From NCBI GenBank assembly GCA_014549065.1, contig JACDOX010000040.1:5354095-5418094 (forward strand): a stretch of 64,000 bases of DNA, given 5' to 3'. Positions 51,038 to 61,301 of this stretch are shown piece by piece. The first letter of the stretch is position 1. Each line of letters opens with the position of its first letter. This DNA comes from Cardinalis cardinalis. Taxonomy: Eukaryota > Chordata > Aves > Passeriformes > Cardinalidae. The position numbers were made by a program, and so were the translations under genes. The notes beneath the pieces were generated by a model. That model saw nothing but the letters and a program-made list of their open reading frames with translations, had not been told where the DNA came from and did no database searches.

Positions 51038-51576
51038 NCATTTGAAAAGTGAAACAATATTGCTGTAAAATACTGCATTGCATCAAGTGTCTAGGTCTGC
51101 TTTAATTAACTACAGATNAGAATGCTGTCTATGGGTTTGTTTGGTTTTTTTTCCCTATAATGCTCAGAAATTGAAAAGGCATTTAGTCATTCACAAAGAA
51201 CATTCCTTTCCAACTTAAGTATTCAGTCAGGACAGCAGTTATTTATTAATGAGTTAAGGACATGCCATGATCTTAGTTACAGTTTNTTTTTGTCACATGT
51301 ATAGTTTCAATATGTAATATAGAAAAAGAAAGGAAAACCATATTACAGTTTTTCCAAATTACACTAGTTCAAAATTAGTCTTTTATTCTAGACACTGAAA
51401 TTGACATGCTCCAGCCAACATGGACTTTATGGTAAATTTTGAGACCTGAAGTGACATACTTTNATATTAATCTATCATGAGATTCACTAGATCTACTTCT
51501 TGGTGATTTCAGTGTGGACATCTAGATCTCAATTAATTAAATTAAAGTCTGTTTCTGTAAAGGTTTTGGCTTCTTC

Positions 51577-51601
51577 CTTTTTTTTCTTTTTTTTTTTTTT
51601 T
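51577..51601. repeat. T-rich tract
   Basis: A nearly pure T run with a single C is present. It is a simple repeat. Confidence 0.85.
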
Positions 51602-51991
51602 CCACTGATCTGCTTTACACTCAGGAGATTCACAGTGTGGAAGTGACTATTTCTTTTTACTGGGTATGGAAGGTGTTAAATGACTGTTTTAAGTGACAAA
51701 TATTTACTAGAGTGATCATCTTTCCCATCTTTTATATACATTTCCTTTCCTAGAGTTTTTCAAAGTATTTCTGCATATCTGTCTNTCATGTGAACAGAAA
51801 TCTCATGGCGTGTCAATAAAGCATTTTTACAGCATGTTTAACCCAAGTCCAATTGCACCTGTGTCCACTCTCCTAATACTCTCTGAGCCTGAAGACTGCC
51901 AGAGTGCTTGACATAGACCAACTATCACAGGCACAAACCTCANGTAGCTGTTACCATGATTTATTTTTTCAAAACCTAAAACTACAATGCA

Positions 51992-52045
51992 CTGGACTGG
52001 AAGGGACTTTACAGATCATTTAATCTAATCCATTATTTGAAAGGC
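51992..52045 (-). mobile_element. CR1 LINE 3' end fragment
   Basis: The plus strand reads ACTGGACTGGAAGGGACTTT followed by ACAGATCATTTAATCTAATCC. This is the reverse complement of the CR1 3' end just before the tail. Only about 50 bp are recognisable, so it is a very short 5'-truncated copy. Confidence 0.65.
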
Positions 52046-52519
52046 ATCTATATAGCAATAACACATAATTTCTAGAAATCTGGCAATAAAAGCTAAAGGG
52101 AGACACAGAGAAAGAATAAAAGATTTCCAGTTTGATAGACATCATCAATTAGACTGTAAAAGGAGTATGAAATAAGTAACAGAAATGTGCAATAAAAAAA
52201 GGACAGAAAAAAAAGAGCAAAACGATAATAGCATGTCTGTCTACCTCAGATGAAGCAAAATATGCATGAACCATTGCTAGTAAAAAATTTCTGCTTTTAA
52301 TATTATTTTAAAATTGTCTGCAGTTCCATTGACATTAGCCATAAAATATTACTATCATAATCTATATTATAATTTAGAAGGAGAAAGGAAGTACTCTAAA
52401 ATAACTGCAAAAATAAAATGTCATTTACCATACAGAAATCATCAGTTTTTTCTTCAACTGTGTTATCTTGACTTTCTAAAATGTCAATAATGTAATTTTT
52501 TTAAGACTAATATCTATTG
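52046..52519. other. unannotated A+T-rich DNA
   Basis: Nothing recognisable. A-rich and T-rich runs only. Confidence 0.6.
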
Positions 52520-52730
52520 GAACAAGGTTTTGGGTAGTCAGGGGGACTCCAAGTGTGGCTTGGAGAGATGAAAAAAATGCCAGAAACTCCCCCCATTTCT
52601 GATAGAGCAATTTGCAGTAGACTCCAAGACAGACTCTCTGTGGGCAAAGGCTGAGCCCATTAATAAGGGCAGTAGTGCCTCCAGGATAACAGATTTAAGG
52701 AGAAAAAACTGTCGGGCAACAGCAGCTGGA
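52520..52730 (+). mobile_element. ERVL-type LTR, 5' part (split by later insertion)
   Basis: This is the left part of an avian ERVL-type LTR. Blocks in order are GGTTTTGGGTAGTCAGGGGG (about 52,526), CCCCCCATTTCTGATAGAGC (about 52,589), GGGCAAAGGCTGAGCCCATTA (about 52,641), CAGTAGTGCCTCCAGGATAAC (about 52,670), and CTGTCGGGCAACAGCAGCTGGA ending at 52,730. The sequence then breaks into an unrelated LTR and resumes at 53,131. The exact 5' edge near 52,520 is uncertain. Confidence 0.75.
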
Positions 52731-53130
52731 GTATCGGTGTTATGATGCCCAACATCTGGGAAGAATGATGAGCAGAACTCCATGATATCAGAAGACTAAT
52801 TAATTACTTTATTATACTATATTATTCTATATTACAGAATATTACACTAACAAGAACTATCACTAACTAACTAGAAAAACTGTGACTCTCTGCCTGAGAG
52901 TCCCGACACACACACGTGGATCCGTTTGGTCAATGAATCAAAACATCATCACCAGAATCCAAGCAANCAATCACCTTGGGTAAACAATCTCCAGAACACA
53001 TCCCACATGGCACAAACACAGGAGCAGCAAATGAAATAATTCTGATGATCATTCTTTTGATGATAATACAAATGATCATTCTTTTCTCTGCTTCTCTCAC
53101 AGCTTCTCTCTGTTCAGAGAGAATACCACA
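52731..53130 (-). mobile_element. ERVK-type solo LTR nested in an ERVL-type LTR
   Basis: The 400-bp element is flanked by GCTGGA on both sides (52,725-52,730 and 53,131-53,136). On the minus strand it opens TGTGGTATTCTCTCTGAACA and carries paired ATGATCATTCTTTT-type blocks, then CACATGGGATGTG-like and GGACTCTCAGGCAGAGAGTC blocks. An A+T-rich R region follows (AATATAGTATAATAAAG) and then the U5 block CTTCTGATATCATGGAGTTC. The last block resembles the U5 of the LTRs at 28.65 and 30.73 kb, though the U3 parts differ. The 3' terminus reads AACACCGATAC instead of a CA end, probably by mutation. The interrupted sequence on both sides belongs to one ERVL-type LTR. Confidence 0.85.
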
Positions 53131-53876
53131 GCTGGAGAGAGGACTGTGAATATGTAAGACTAAGAGCTCTGCAGACAGCAAGGTAGGGGTGGAAGAAGGA
53201 TGGGATGTGCTTCAGGCCCTGGAGAAGAGACTCCCCTGCAGCNAGCGGTGCAGGTCATGGTGAGGCAGCCATGCCNCTGCANCCCATGGAGNTCNCCAGG
53301 GGAACTGGGATCCATCTGCAGCCTGAGGACAGCTCCACACTGGAGCAGGTCAATCTGCCCTGAAGGAAGCTATGACTGCATGGACAGTCCATGCAGGAGA
53401 AGGCTCCTGGAAGGTTGTGAAGAGGAAGGATCTCATGCTGGAGCAATCTTACTGACAGGACTTGCAACCCTCTGCAGGTCTCAGGCTGAATCGGCTTATT
53501 TCCGTGCACTCCATAGAAAGGACGCAGTGGAGCCGTTTGTGAAGGGCTGCAGCCCATGGGGAGGATCCAATTTAGAATAAAGGACTGTGTCCTATGGGAG
53601 GGGACCTTGTGTTGGAACAGGGAAAGGGCATGAAGAGGAAGAGTGACAAAGTAACATGACTTGGCTGCAATCCCCATTCCCTGTCTTACTCTAGGATGTT
53701 GGGATGTAGAGATGTTGGGAATTAAGTTGATCTTGGGAAGAAGGGAGGAGTGGGAGGAAGGTATATNTTAGTGTTTTGGGGTTCTTTTTTCCTTATTTTT
53801 CATTTTTTACTCTTTTAGATTTGCAATACATTAAATTATTTCCCCAAGTCAAATCTGTTATCTGATAAATATAGAT
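53131..53876 (+). mobile_element. ERVL-type LTR, 3' part (split, 3'-truncated)
   Basis: This continues the LTR from 52,730. GAGCTCTGCAGACAGCAAGG (about 53,164) is followed by GGTGGAAGAAGGATGGGATG (about 53,189) and GAGACTCCCCTGCAGC (about 53,227). A series of GGAGCAGGT/CTGCAGCCCATG-like units follows (53,270-53,570), then TTGGGAAGAAGGGAGGAGTG (about 53,733). The polyadenylation-type ATTAAA is at 53,830-53,835, and TTTCCCCAAGTCAAATCTGT at about 53,840-53,859. Similarity fades after about 53,876, so the last part of U5 is missing. The apparent ORFs here (126 and 140 aa) only reflect the G+C-rich LTR. Confidence 0.8.
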
Positions 53877-55346
53877 CCATAAATATTCTTGAATTTTTAT
53901 GAAAGAATTTAGGTCTCCTTTTTGTTTCAGAAATCTCTTTAAATATGAATGCCTATCATATATTTATTAATATCAAAGGGGCTTTGGATTGGGGCAAAGG
54001 CCTGATGNATACAACACATTATATTTGATTTTTTTTTTCCTTCAGGCAAATATATATATTCTTACTGTGAATGTGTGCTAGCAAATAAATTCAAATAGTC
54101 TTTTTGAAGTTAACTAAAATACATTCGACTTATCTATGTCTTTTTATACTCTGAACTGTATCCATAAGGGTAGCACTAGAACCTTTGTTCAAGATCAGTA
54201 CCTTCTGATGTGTGTAGTGAGATACTATTTTTATGCTGAANAACAAGCAATTCAAACAGCCAAATGGAATGGGAAATAGAGTGGTTTTAGCCTCCTCATA
54301 CAGATAGAAAACCAGAACTTAAGGATAAAGGGTTATATTCTGGCTTCCTTGATGTTAGCAGCAAATTCTCTTTGATTTCACTCAGACAAAATTTTTAGTT
54401 GGTCTGTTTGCTCAGACATCATTAAAAAAATCCAGCCAGAAATTCTTTAATTTCTATACACTTTATATTATTTAGCAGAAAGATAAGTCAATTTCAGATC
54501 TCTTGTCATTTTACAGAGCATATTGAGGAAGAATTCTAAATTTTCTTGTCTGTGTATTAATTTTCTTGTTGTTGAAACTCCTTAAAGACTTAAAATAATA
54601 TTGTCAAATAGTCTCAAAAATCTTTTAAGAAATAAGGGAGGTGGATTTTCACATGCCCATATGAATGATTGGTCACAGGCCCTTCTTCTGGGATCAAATT
54701 CAAAGTTATGTAAAGAAAGTAAAACACAGTTAATTGGGCATCTATCACAGAATGATGAAAGAAAAAGATTAATTATGATTTACTAAAAATTCTGCCAGCA
54801 TATGTGATTAATATGTCTTTAAAAGTATGATGACTTTTCATATAGTTACAGACAAGTCCTTTGAATACTTCTAATGTTCGTTAACCTGTCTCCAGAATGC
54901 TTGTTGGAATTCAGTTACCAAGGATATTTGCTAAGACTTTCACATTCAGGTAGTACCTACAGTGTTATTATTTCACTCTGTTATTCTCTCAAAGGGTAGA
55001 GCTGAAACAGGCAACTTTATATTTAAAGAGATAAGTTTATCTGTCAAAGAACACAAGTGTCAAGACAACAGCACTCTTTGTGTGAAATTTAACCATTAAT
55101 CCTCTGCATTCAAATGTTCAGCTGATGGACTGTTTTGGAGCAGTGTACATTTTGATTTTGATTGGGATAATATCAGTAAATACAGAAAAAATTGCACTTA
55201 TCCCATCTAAGTATTGATTGTTTCCAAACAACCAGCATACCTAAATGCTGCAATACTGCTGCAAATACATCAAGTGGTGTACTTTGGAGTATAAATGCAT
55301 CTTAAATAAAAAATCTTCCATCTTCATGCAGTATTGTAGTGCATGT

Positions 55347-55409
55347 AGTGCAGTTTCATGAAGTGCAGTTTCATGAAGTGTAGGTTTATGAAGTGTAGGT
55401 TTATGAAGT
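55347..55409. repeat. 15-bp minisatellite, four copies
   Basis: Four tandem 15-bp units plus a 3-bp partial. Units 1 and 2 (from 55,347 and 55,362) are identical, AGTGCAGTTTCATGA. Units 3 and 4 (from 55,377 and 55,392) are identical, AGTGTAGGTTTATGA. The two types differ at three positions. Confidence 0.95.
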
Positions 55410-56799
55410 CGATCAGAGTAGCTGGAAAAGAACACTATGGCTGTCAGTTTTATCTGATGAATAATTGGAGGATCCAGAAATTATTACAAACTTTTCATAC
55501 GTAATATATTATGGGATATTTCTCTTTTGTGTCTAGTTTTTATGTTTGTCTTTTATTCTCTTGAATCTTTATAAGAATTGGTGAGAATGTATGGGTTTTA
55601 ATAGAAAATTTATTCAAACTAGATTACTATTTGAATAGAATTAGGAGAATAGTGTTAGCTGAAAAATTTAAGCAAAACAGAAAAACTATTTATTAAGCAT
55701 AACAAGAAAAGTTCTCATAAATTTTGATTCTTGTAGAAATGTGAATACATACTGTGCATGAAAATTTAAGGATAAAACCATCTTATTTATGCTGCTAAAA
55801 TATCAATTACAGCCTTAATTTTTTTTTTTTGCATAAGAAGTTAGACTAGAAGTTTAACTTATCCTAAAAAAAACTGCAGATCATTTTGTGATCTTTTTTA
55901 GTAGGTTTTTTTAATATGTTGTGTTTTATAACTTTTGATACAATCATATTTTAAAATAAATTTACAGTAGAAATGAAGAGGCAAAATGTATATATCNCTA
56001 CCAGTGAATTTTTGTCNAATAAGTCTAGAAGTAATTATTTANCATTTTATTAGGAATCTGGGGCGGCTTGTTCCTGAGAGAGAATTTTTGGAAAAGGGAA
56101 TAGAATAACATGTTCTGTACATCCAGGGATGGCTGATTAGCTTTCAGTACTTGTGAAGTTAGAACTAGCTGTGCTTTGTGCCCATTTTCCATTTGCTATA
56201 TTTTCAGTACTTGTGATATTTTGATGTGTTATAGTCTATTAGCTTACAGCTTTGGGCTGATAAGAAGGAATGTCATCAAAATATAAACCTCAGAAATTAA
56301 AGTCTGAAGATCTGAAAGTGCAAAATTTTCACAGTAACTTTACCTTAATTATGGCTCAAAGAGCAGTGGTGGCGACAATTCATTACGAAGTGCAGAAATT
56401 ATGTCAATGGTGAGGGCCCAGTGGTAGTGCTCAACATTACAGATATTACACAAATGATCTTCCTTTCTCATTATAATGTTCAAAGCTCTGCTGCTTTTCC
56501 TAAATTGCTGTCAAGTACATTCTAGATGAGGGCAGAATGAAAATTTGTCTTCTCAGTGTACACTGTAGTTCTGGCTGTCTGCAGCAGAACATAACCAGTG
56601 CTGCTCAGACATAATGTTCTGAACAAAAAGTCACAATGGATTAAAACTACATCAATTTGTTGAGTTCATTTNAGCTTTGATAATTTAATTTAAAATAAAA
56701 GGCTGCTATATTTTACAGAGATTGTCCACAAATGTTACTGAATACATGGTTTTAACAAGCTAGGTTTTCATCTGTGAAATCTATTTACATGTACATATC

Positions 56800-56823
56800 A
56801 AATAAATAAAATAAATAAAAAAA
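56800..56823. repeat. (AAAT)n microsatellite
   Basis: A short imperfect AAAT/AAATA repeat ends in a run of A. Confidence 0.85.
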
Positions 56824-59800
56824 GTTATTGTTNGCTGTTTTCATCCATGGCTTCATTTTTCAAGAGGCTGTTGTCACCTTTTTAGTGACTCCAAACAGCA
56901 AAAACTGAGTCAACATTCTTTAGCTGTGTTCCTGTGGGGAAGATANACAAGGCTGAGGGCTGTGGAGTTTTCTGAGACATCTTTGAGAAGCATTCTGAAA
57001 TCCAAAGATATGAGAATTTTTCTGATACTGCTACATAATATTTAATCAGTTTGTGTGCAGACTGACTCTTCCTCTTCAGAGATAATTTTCGTAAACCTTT
57101 GGTTTTTTTCTAATCTTGCTCCAGTACCTCATTGGTAAGTATATCTTGTTGACACCATTTTCATTGGCAATTAGAGTAGGATTTCTATTTGTAAAAAATA
57201 TTTTGAAGTTATTTCCTGTTTATTTCCTCTCATGTATGTGGTTTTCCTGAAAAATAGGACTGTACAAGAAAATTGTCTGAAAAATGTTTGAACCAAAGTC
57301 CTTGGAAGTAGCATTTGGACTCACATGCTTTCTCCTCACCATTACTCTGTGGCCAAATCTTTTGCTTAAAATCAAAGAGTAATTGTTATGCCAGAATAAG
57401 GATGCTGCTTCTGGTAAGTATTTCTGCTTTGTATGAGGCAAGTGTGAGTATCTAATGTGCTGAGTCCTAGTCATTTGACACCCAACACATTCAGGAAAAA
57501 AGTTTTTGTTCAGAGTGCTCATAGTAGATGTCAGGGNAACAACAGATGTTTTGACATTGAAGGGATGTTTAGGTTGGTAATATGCTGAATCTGTTTACAT
57601 TTTCAAAATGAGTAAAATTACAGCCCTGCAGATAATCTTTCAGTAACCTTATCTGGAGGTACAGGAGTATGGACCATGGTAGAGGTTAAATCTGAAAAAA
57701 ACTATTATGAGCAATGTGTGTGTGTGTTGCAGCAAATTGCGCAGAATTGCATCTACTTTTAGGCCTNTTACCAAACTAGCAGAAATGGAGAGCATTTCCT
57801 GTGCTTAAGAACATAAGGTGCGGACAGTAGAAAGCTAGATTTATTTCTTTATTTCTTTGCATGAAATTATGAATATGCACTATGCCAGGGGTTGACACTT
57901 CTAACTGTCCATTCTTGAGTCTGTTAATGAATTCTCAGAGATTTTGTTATATATAAATAAGCCCAGCGATGGTTTTAAATTCACGTATTTCAGAAAAAAT
58001 TAGGGAAACACATTTACATTATTTATAAAGTGATAGTGAGAGTGAAAGTGGTTTAAACAAGAAAAAAAGAAATTAATTTATTTAGTCATGTACAGACATT
58101 TAGATTTTGTGCCTCTGAGCACCTCTGAACCACTCCATTGATTCTCGGGCATTGAGATTTTTTTTCCTTCTGGTGCTTTCTGTCACGTACTGCAACATCA
58201 CATGACAACTGTCATATTTTATTATTTTGGACTCATTACATGACATTTACATTGTTCCAACTTTATGCATAATTTTCTAGAACTGTTCCCTATTTTCGGG
58301 GACAGTGCAGGATATAACAACCCCCGAAACTTGAAACTTTCTCTGAAACTGTAANTCGACTATTAGACTCACTTAATTCAAGTTATCCAAAAGAGTGAAT
58401 TGCTCATTTCTAGAACTGTGCAGTTCTGAAAGCATTCTCAATATATTAATTCAATATAGTATTGTACATCCTATTTAGCACTGTTTTGCCATTCTGGCCC
58501 AGAAATTAGGGCAAGTGAATTTGGCTGAAATAATTTATCTGTGAAGCCAGATGCATTCCTCAGTTATAAAATGTTTTTGACTCAGTGTTGATGAAAGCTG
58601 GTGCTAGATTTAGTGAAGTGAAAATNTTTTCTGATATGCCTAATTTTGATGCTTGTTATTCAAATAGTTCTAGATGAAACAAGATATTATTCACTCCAAG
58701 GAATATGGAATATGAAAGTTCAGATATTGATAACTGAGCACGCAAATGTCAGGTATCATGAGTAACTAAACATATAAATAAAAGCTTATAAGCACACGAG
58801 TACTGGGAGTATTGAAAGAATGATGACCTTTCCTGCCAAACTGTAATTTTGTATTTTTTTCTATATTCTATTCCCGCTTTAGGCAGGTGGGAAGAGGAAA
58901 GGCAAATTGCTTTCTACAATTCAGCCTTCAATTCAGCCTTAAACAGAGATTTTGAAATATAGTAATTGCTGGTTACATAGAAGATACTACTGTTTCTTGG
59001 ACAGAAAGTACATATACAGTTGTGTCATTTTGCTTGCCCTCCTTTAAAGTAAGATGGTGGCTGCTCAGGTCTAATTTCTAGAAAATTTAACATATCTACA
59101 AAAAATATTGACATTCAAAAGTTATGTACAACATGAAATGAGGAAGGAAGTAAATTTNTTAAAATTATTTCAGTTTTTAAAAGGTTTCATTTTTGTTGTT
59201 GAGCTTTTTTTTCTAGTAATGGTGATGTGTTTTGTTTGGTTTCGTGTTAAGTTAGGGTTAAGGAACTGTTCTTTGATTCTGATGTTAAATAGTCAGGGTT
59301 TTAAGCTGCTCTTTANAAGGTGATTTTAAGATGAGTGGTGAGAAGAAACAAAAAAGAATTGCCAAACTTCTAATAGCATTATGGGAGTTCTAATGTGTAA
59401 TGCACCTCTGTTATCTTATACGTTGTCTCTATTTCAACCTGAATAAGAATGTTTTGAGGAGATCAAATAGTGAAAACTACTCATAATTCACCATGTGTTC
59501 TTGAAAAAAGTTTCAAGTTTTTTTACNCTGTTTTGATTCTAAAATAATGAACTTTATTCTTCTGTTCAGTGGTATTTTTCTCTGATATTCTCTTTGGCAA
59601 AGCACATAGGCCATCAANCTTGCATTTAGCAGTGTGTCAGAACTTTATGCAGCACAGTTCAGTACAAATGTTATCTTCCTCATACCAGANACTCTGAACC
59701 AAGTGACTGCACCCCCGCAACCACATATTTACAAGTGGAGAAAAGCAAAGTAACTATCACAATATCTATCTTTATCATTATCTGTCCTAATAGCTTCTAC

Positions 59801-60688
59801 TTCTGTTGACTGATTATGAAAATTTTCATTGGGAACTCAGCTTTACATCTAAATTCAGCTCTNGATGATGCTGAAAAGGGAGAATGATATTTTACTGGTT
59901 TGTTATGATAGACATAGATGAGGATTAAAGGCCTTGGCCTTTCTTCAAAATGANTATGGAGACCAAGGTGCTTAATATTGAAGGAAAGAAATAAAGGGGG
60001 ATTCACAGTCACTGTATGGCATTCAAAATTTAGTAAAGCAAAAGAGCTTAAATCCTCACTTGTTTGTTTTCCTTTTCGCAAGATTAATATTTCCTTAGAA
60101 GAAGAATAACTACTAATTTCCCCTTATATTTTGAAAATATGTAACTCATGGACGTCATTCCCACAATTCAGCTATGGAAAAAGGAATNAAGTTTATGAAT
60201 AAATATTCATTTNACCTGTAGTGAATAAACAGTGGTTAAATTTTTTCAAAATGTTGTAACATCAGGGAAAAAAACCTGTGGTAGAATATGTCAGGGCTCC
60301 ATTGAAAATTTAATGGTGTATATGGTAATTAGCCTGGTATTGCTTAGAAACCTGCCTGTTTTTATGATAAGTACTAGCACCAATAATAATTGTGGCTTTT
60401 GCAAGGACAAAAGTTTGNTGCCAAAGGAAGCATTTACTGTGAGTGCATGTCTGAAATATAAGCAGTGCATACTGTTGTCTACCAAATGATCTTGAATTGC
60501 ATGTGGCATACATTATTGTATCTTACATTCATTTTCCATAGTTTCTTATTGTTTTTCTTGAGGCAGAGCACATTTTTCTAGGATAAAGGCGCATAATAAG
60601 AAATTATTAATATTTTTTTTCTATTAGAAGCTTATTTTGAAATATGCAAGATATGAGATACTTAGAAATACATCAGAGTGACAAGTGC

Positions 60689-60731
60689 CCCATTTTACAA
60701 GCAACCCATTTTACAAGCAACCCATTTTACA
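60689..60731. repeat. 16-bp tandem repeat, about 2.7 copies
   Basis: CCCATTTTACAAGCAA occurs twice in tandem (60,689-60,704 and 60,705-60,720), and a third partial copy CCCATTTTACA follows (60,721-60,731). It ends 19 bp before the LTR to its right. Confidence 0.95.
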
Positions 60732-60750
60732 TAAAGGAAAGCTATGGAAG

Positions 60751-61296
60751 TGTTGTGGTTTAAATCCAGCCAGTACCCAAGCACCAAATAGCTGCTTTCT
60801 TCCCCCTTCTCTCACCATCAGGACTGGAGAATAAATCAGAAGGAAAAAGGCTAGAAAACCTGTAGATTGAGATAAAGGCAGTTTAGTAAGGAAAGCAAAA
60901 GCCATGTACACAAGTAAAGTAAAGCAACACAAGTAAAGCAAAACAAGAAATTAGTTCCTTGCTTCTCAAGGGCAGGCAGGTGTTCAGCCATCCCCAGGAG
61001 AGCAGGGCCCCGTCACATGTAATGGTGACTTGGGAATACAAAGGCCATCACTCCAAACATCTCCCTNTTCCTCCTTCTTGCTCCCACTTTATATACCAGG
61101 CATGATGTCAGATGGTTGGGAATATCTCTTTGGTCAGTTAGGGTCAGCTGTGTCTCCTCCCAGCCTCCCATGAACTCCCAACTTCCTCCCCAGTGTGTTA
61201 TCTCTGTATTCAACCCTGTGTTCAGCACAAGTCTAAAACAGCCTTTTAGCAGACACTGTGAAGAAAATTAACTCTACCCCAGCTGAACTCTGAACA
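60751..61296 (-). mobile_element. ERVL-type solo LTR, near full length
   Basis: The plus strand starts TGTTGTGGTTTAAATCCAGC and ends ACCCCAGCTGAACTCTGAACA, so both ends are TG/CA. On the minus strand it reads as a promoter-bearing LTR: AGTTCAGCTGGGGTAGAGTT near the start, then the TATA box TATATAAA (plus 61,088-61,095). After it come CAGGTGTTCAGCC-type sequence and a CTAAACTGCCTTTATCTCAA block near the 3' end. Flanks are GGAAG (left, 60,746-60,750) and GGCAG (right, 61,297-61,301), a 5-bp duplication with one mismatch, which fits ERVL-type integration. Length is 546 bp. No internal region adjoins, and the small ORFs are incidental. Confidence 0.85.
61088..61095 (-). promoter_or_regulatory. 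TATA box in minus-strand ERVL-type LTR
   Basis: TATATAAA on the minus strand, about 200 bp from the LTR 5' edge at 61,296. It sets the orientation of the element, because on the plus strand the same bases do not form a canonical box. Confidence 0.6.
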
Positions 61297-61301
61297 GGCA
61301 G

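Larger units (their letters stand above)
47874..51991. other. unannotated A+T-rich DNA
   Basis: No gene or named mobile element is recognised. Noted are a 17-bp direct repeat (49,352-49,368 and 49,374-49,390), a 20-bp perfect palindrome (51,018-51,037), and a T-rich run (51,577-51,601). A group of five ambiguous bases lies at 48,762-48,878. Confidence 0.5.
53877..60688. other. unannotated A+T-rich DNA
   Basis: No gene or named mobile element is recognised across 6.8 kb. It contains a 15-bp minisatellite (55,347-55,409), an (AAAT)n run (56,800-56,823) and a short GT run near 57,717. A direct repeat of TTCAGTACTTGTGA lies near 56,145 and 56,205. Confidence 0.5.

Noticed and set aside
53200..53677. 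126-aa plus and 140-aa minus open frames
   Set aside because: Both are shadows of the repeated G+C-rich units of the ERVL-type LTR and contain several ambiguous codons.
55241..55435. Minus frame with a five-residue repeat (L-H-K-P-T, L-H-E-T-A)
   Set aside because: The peptide repeat is only the translation of the 15-bp minisatellite.
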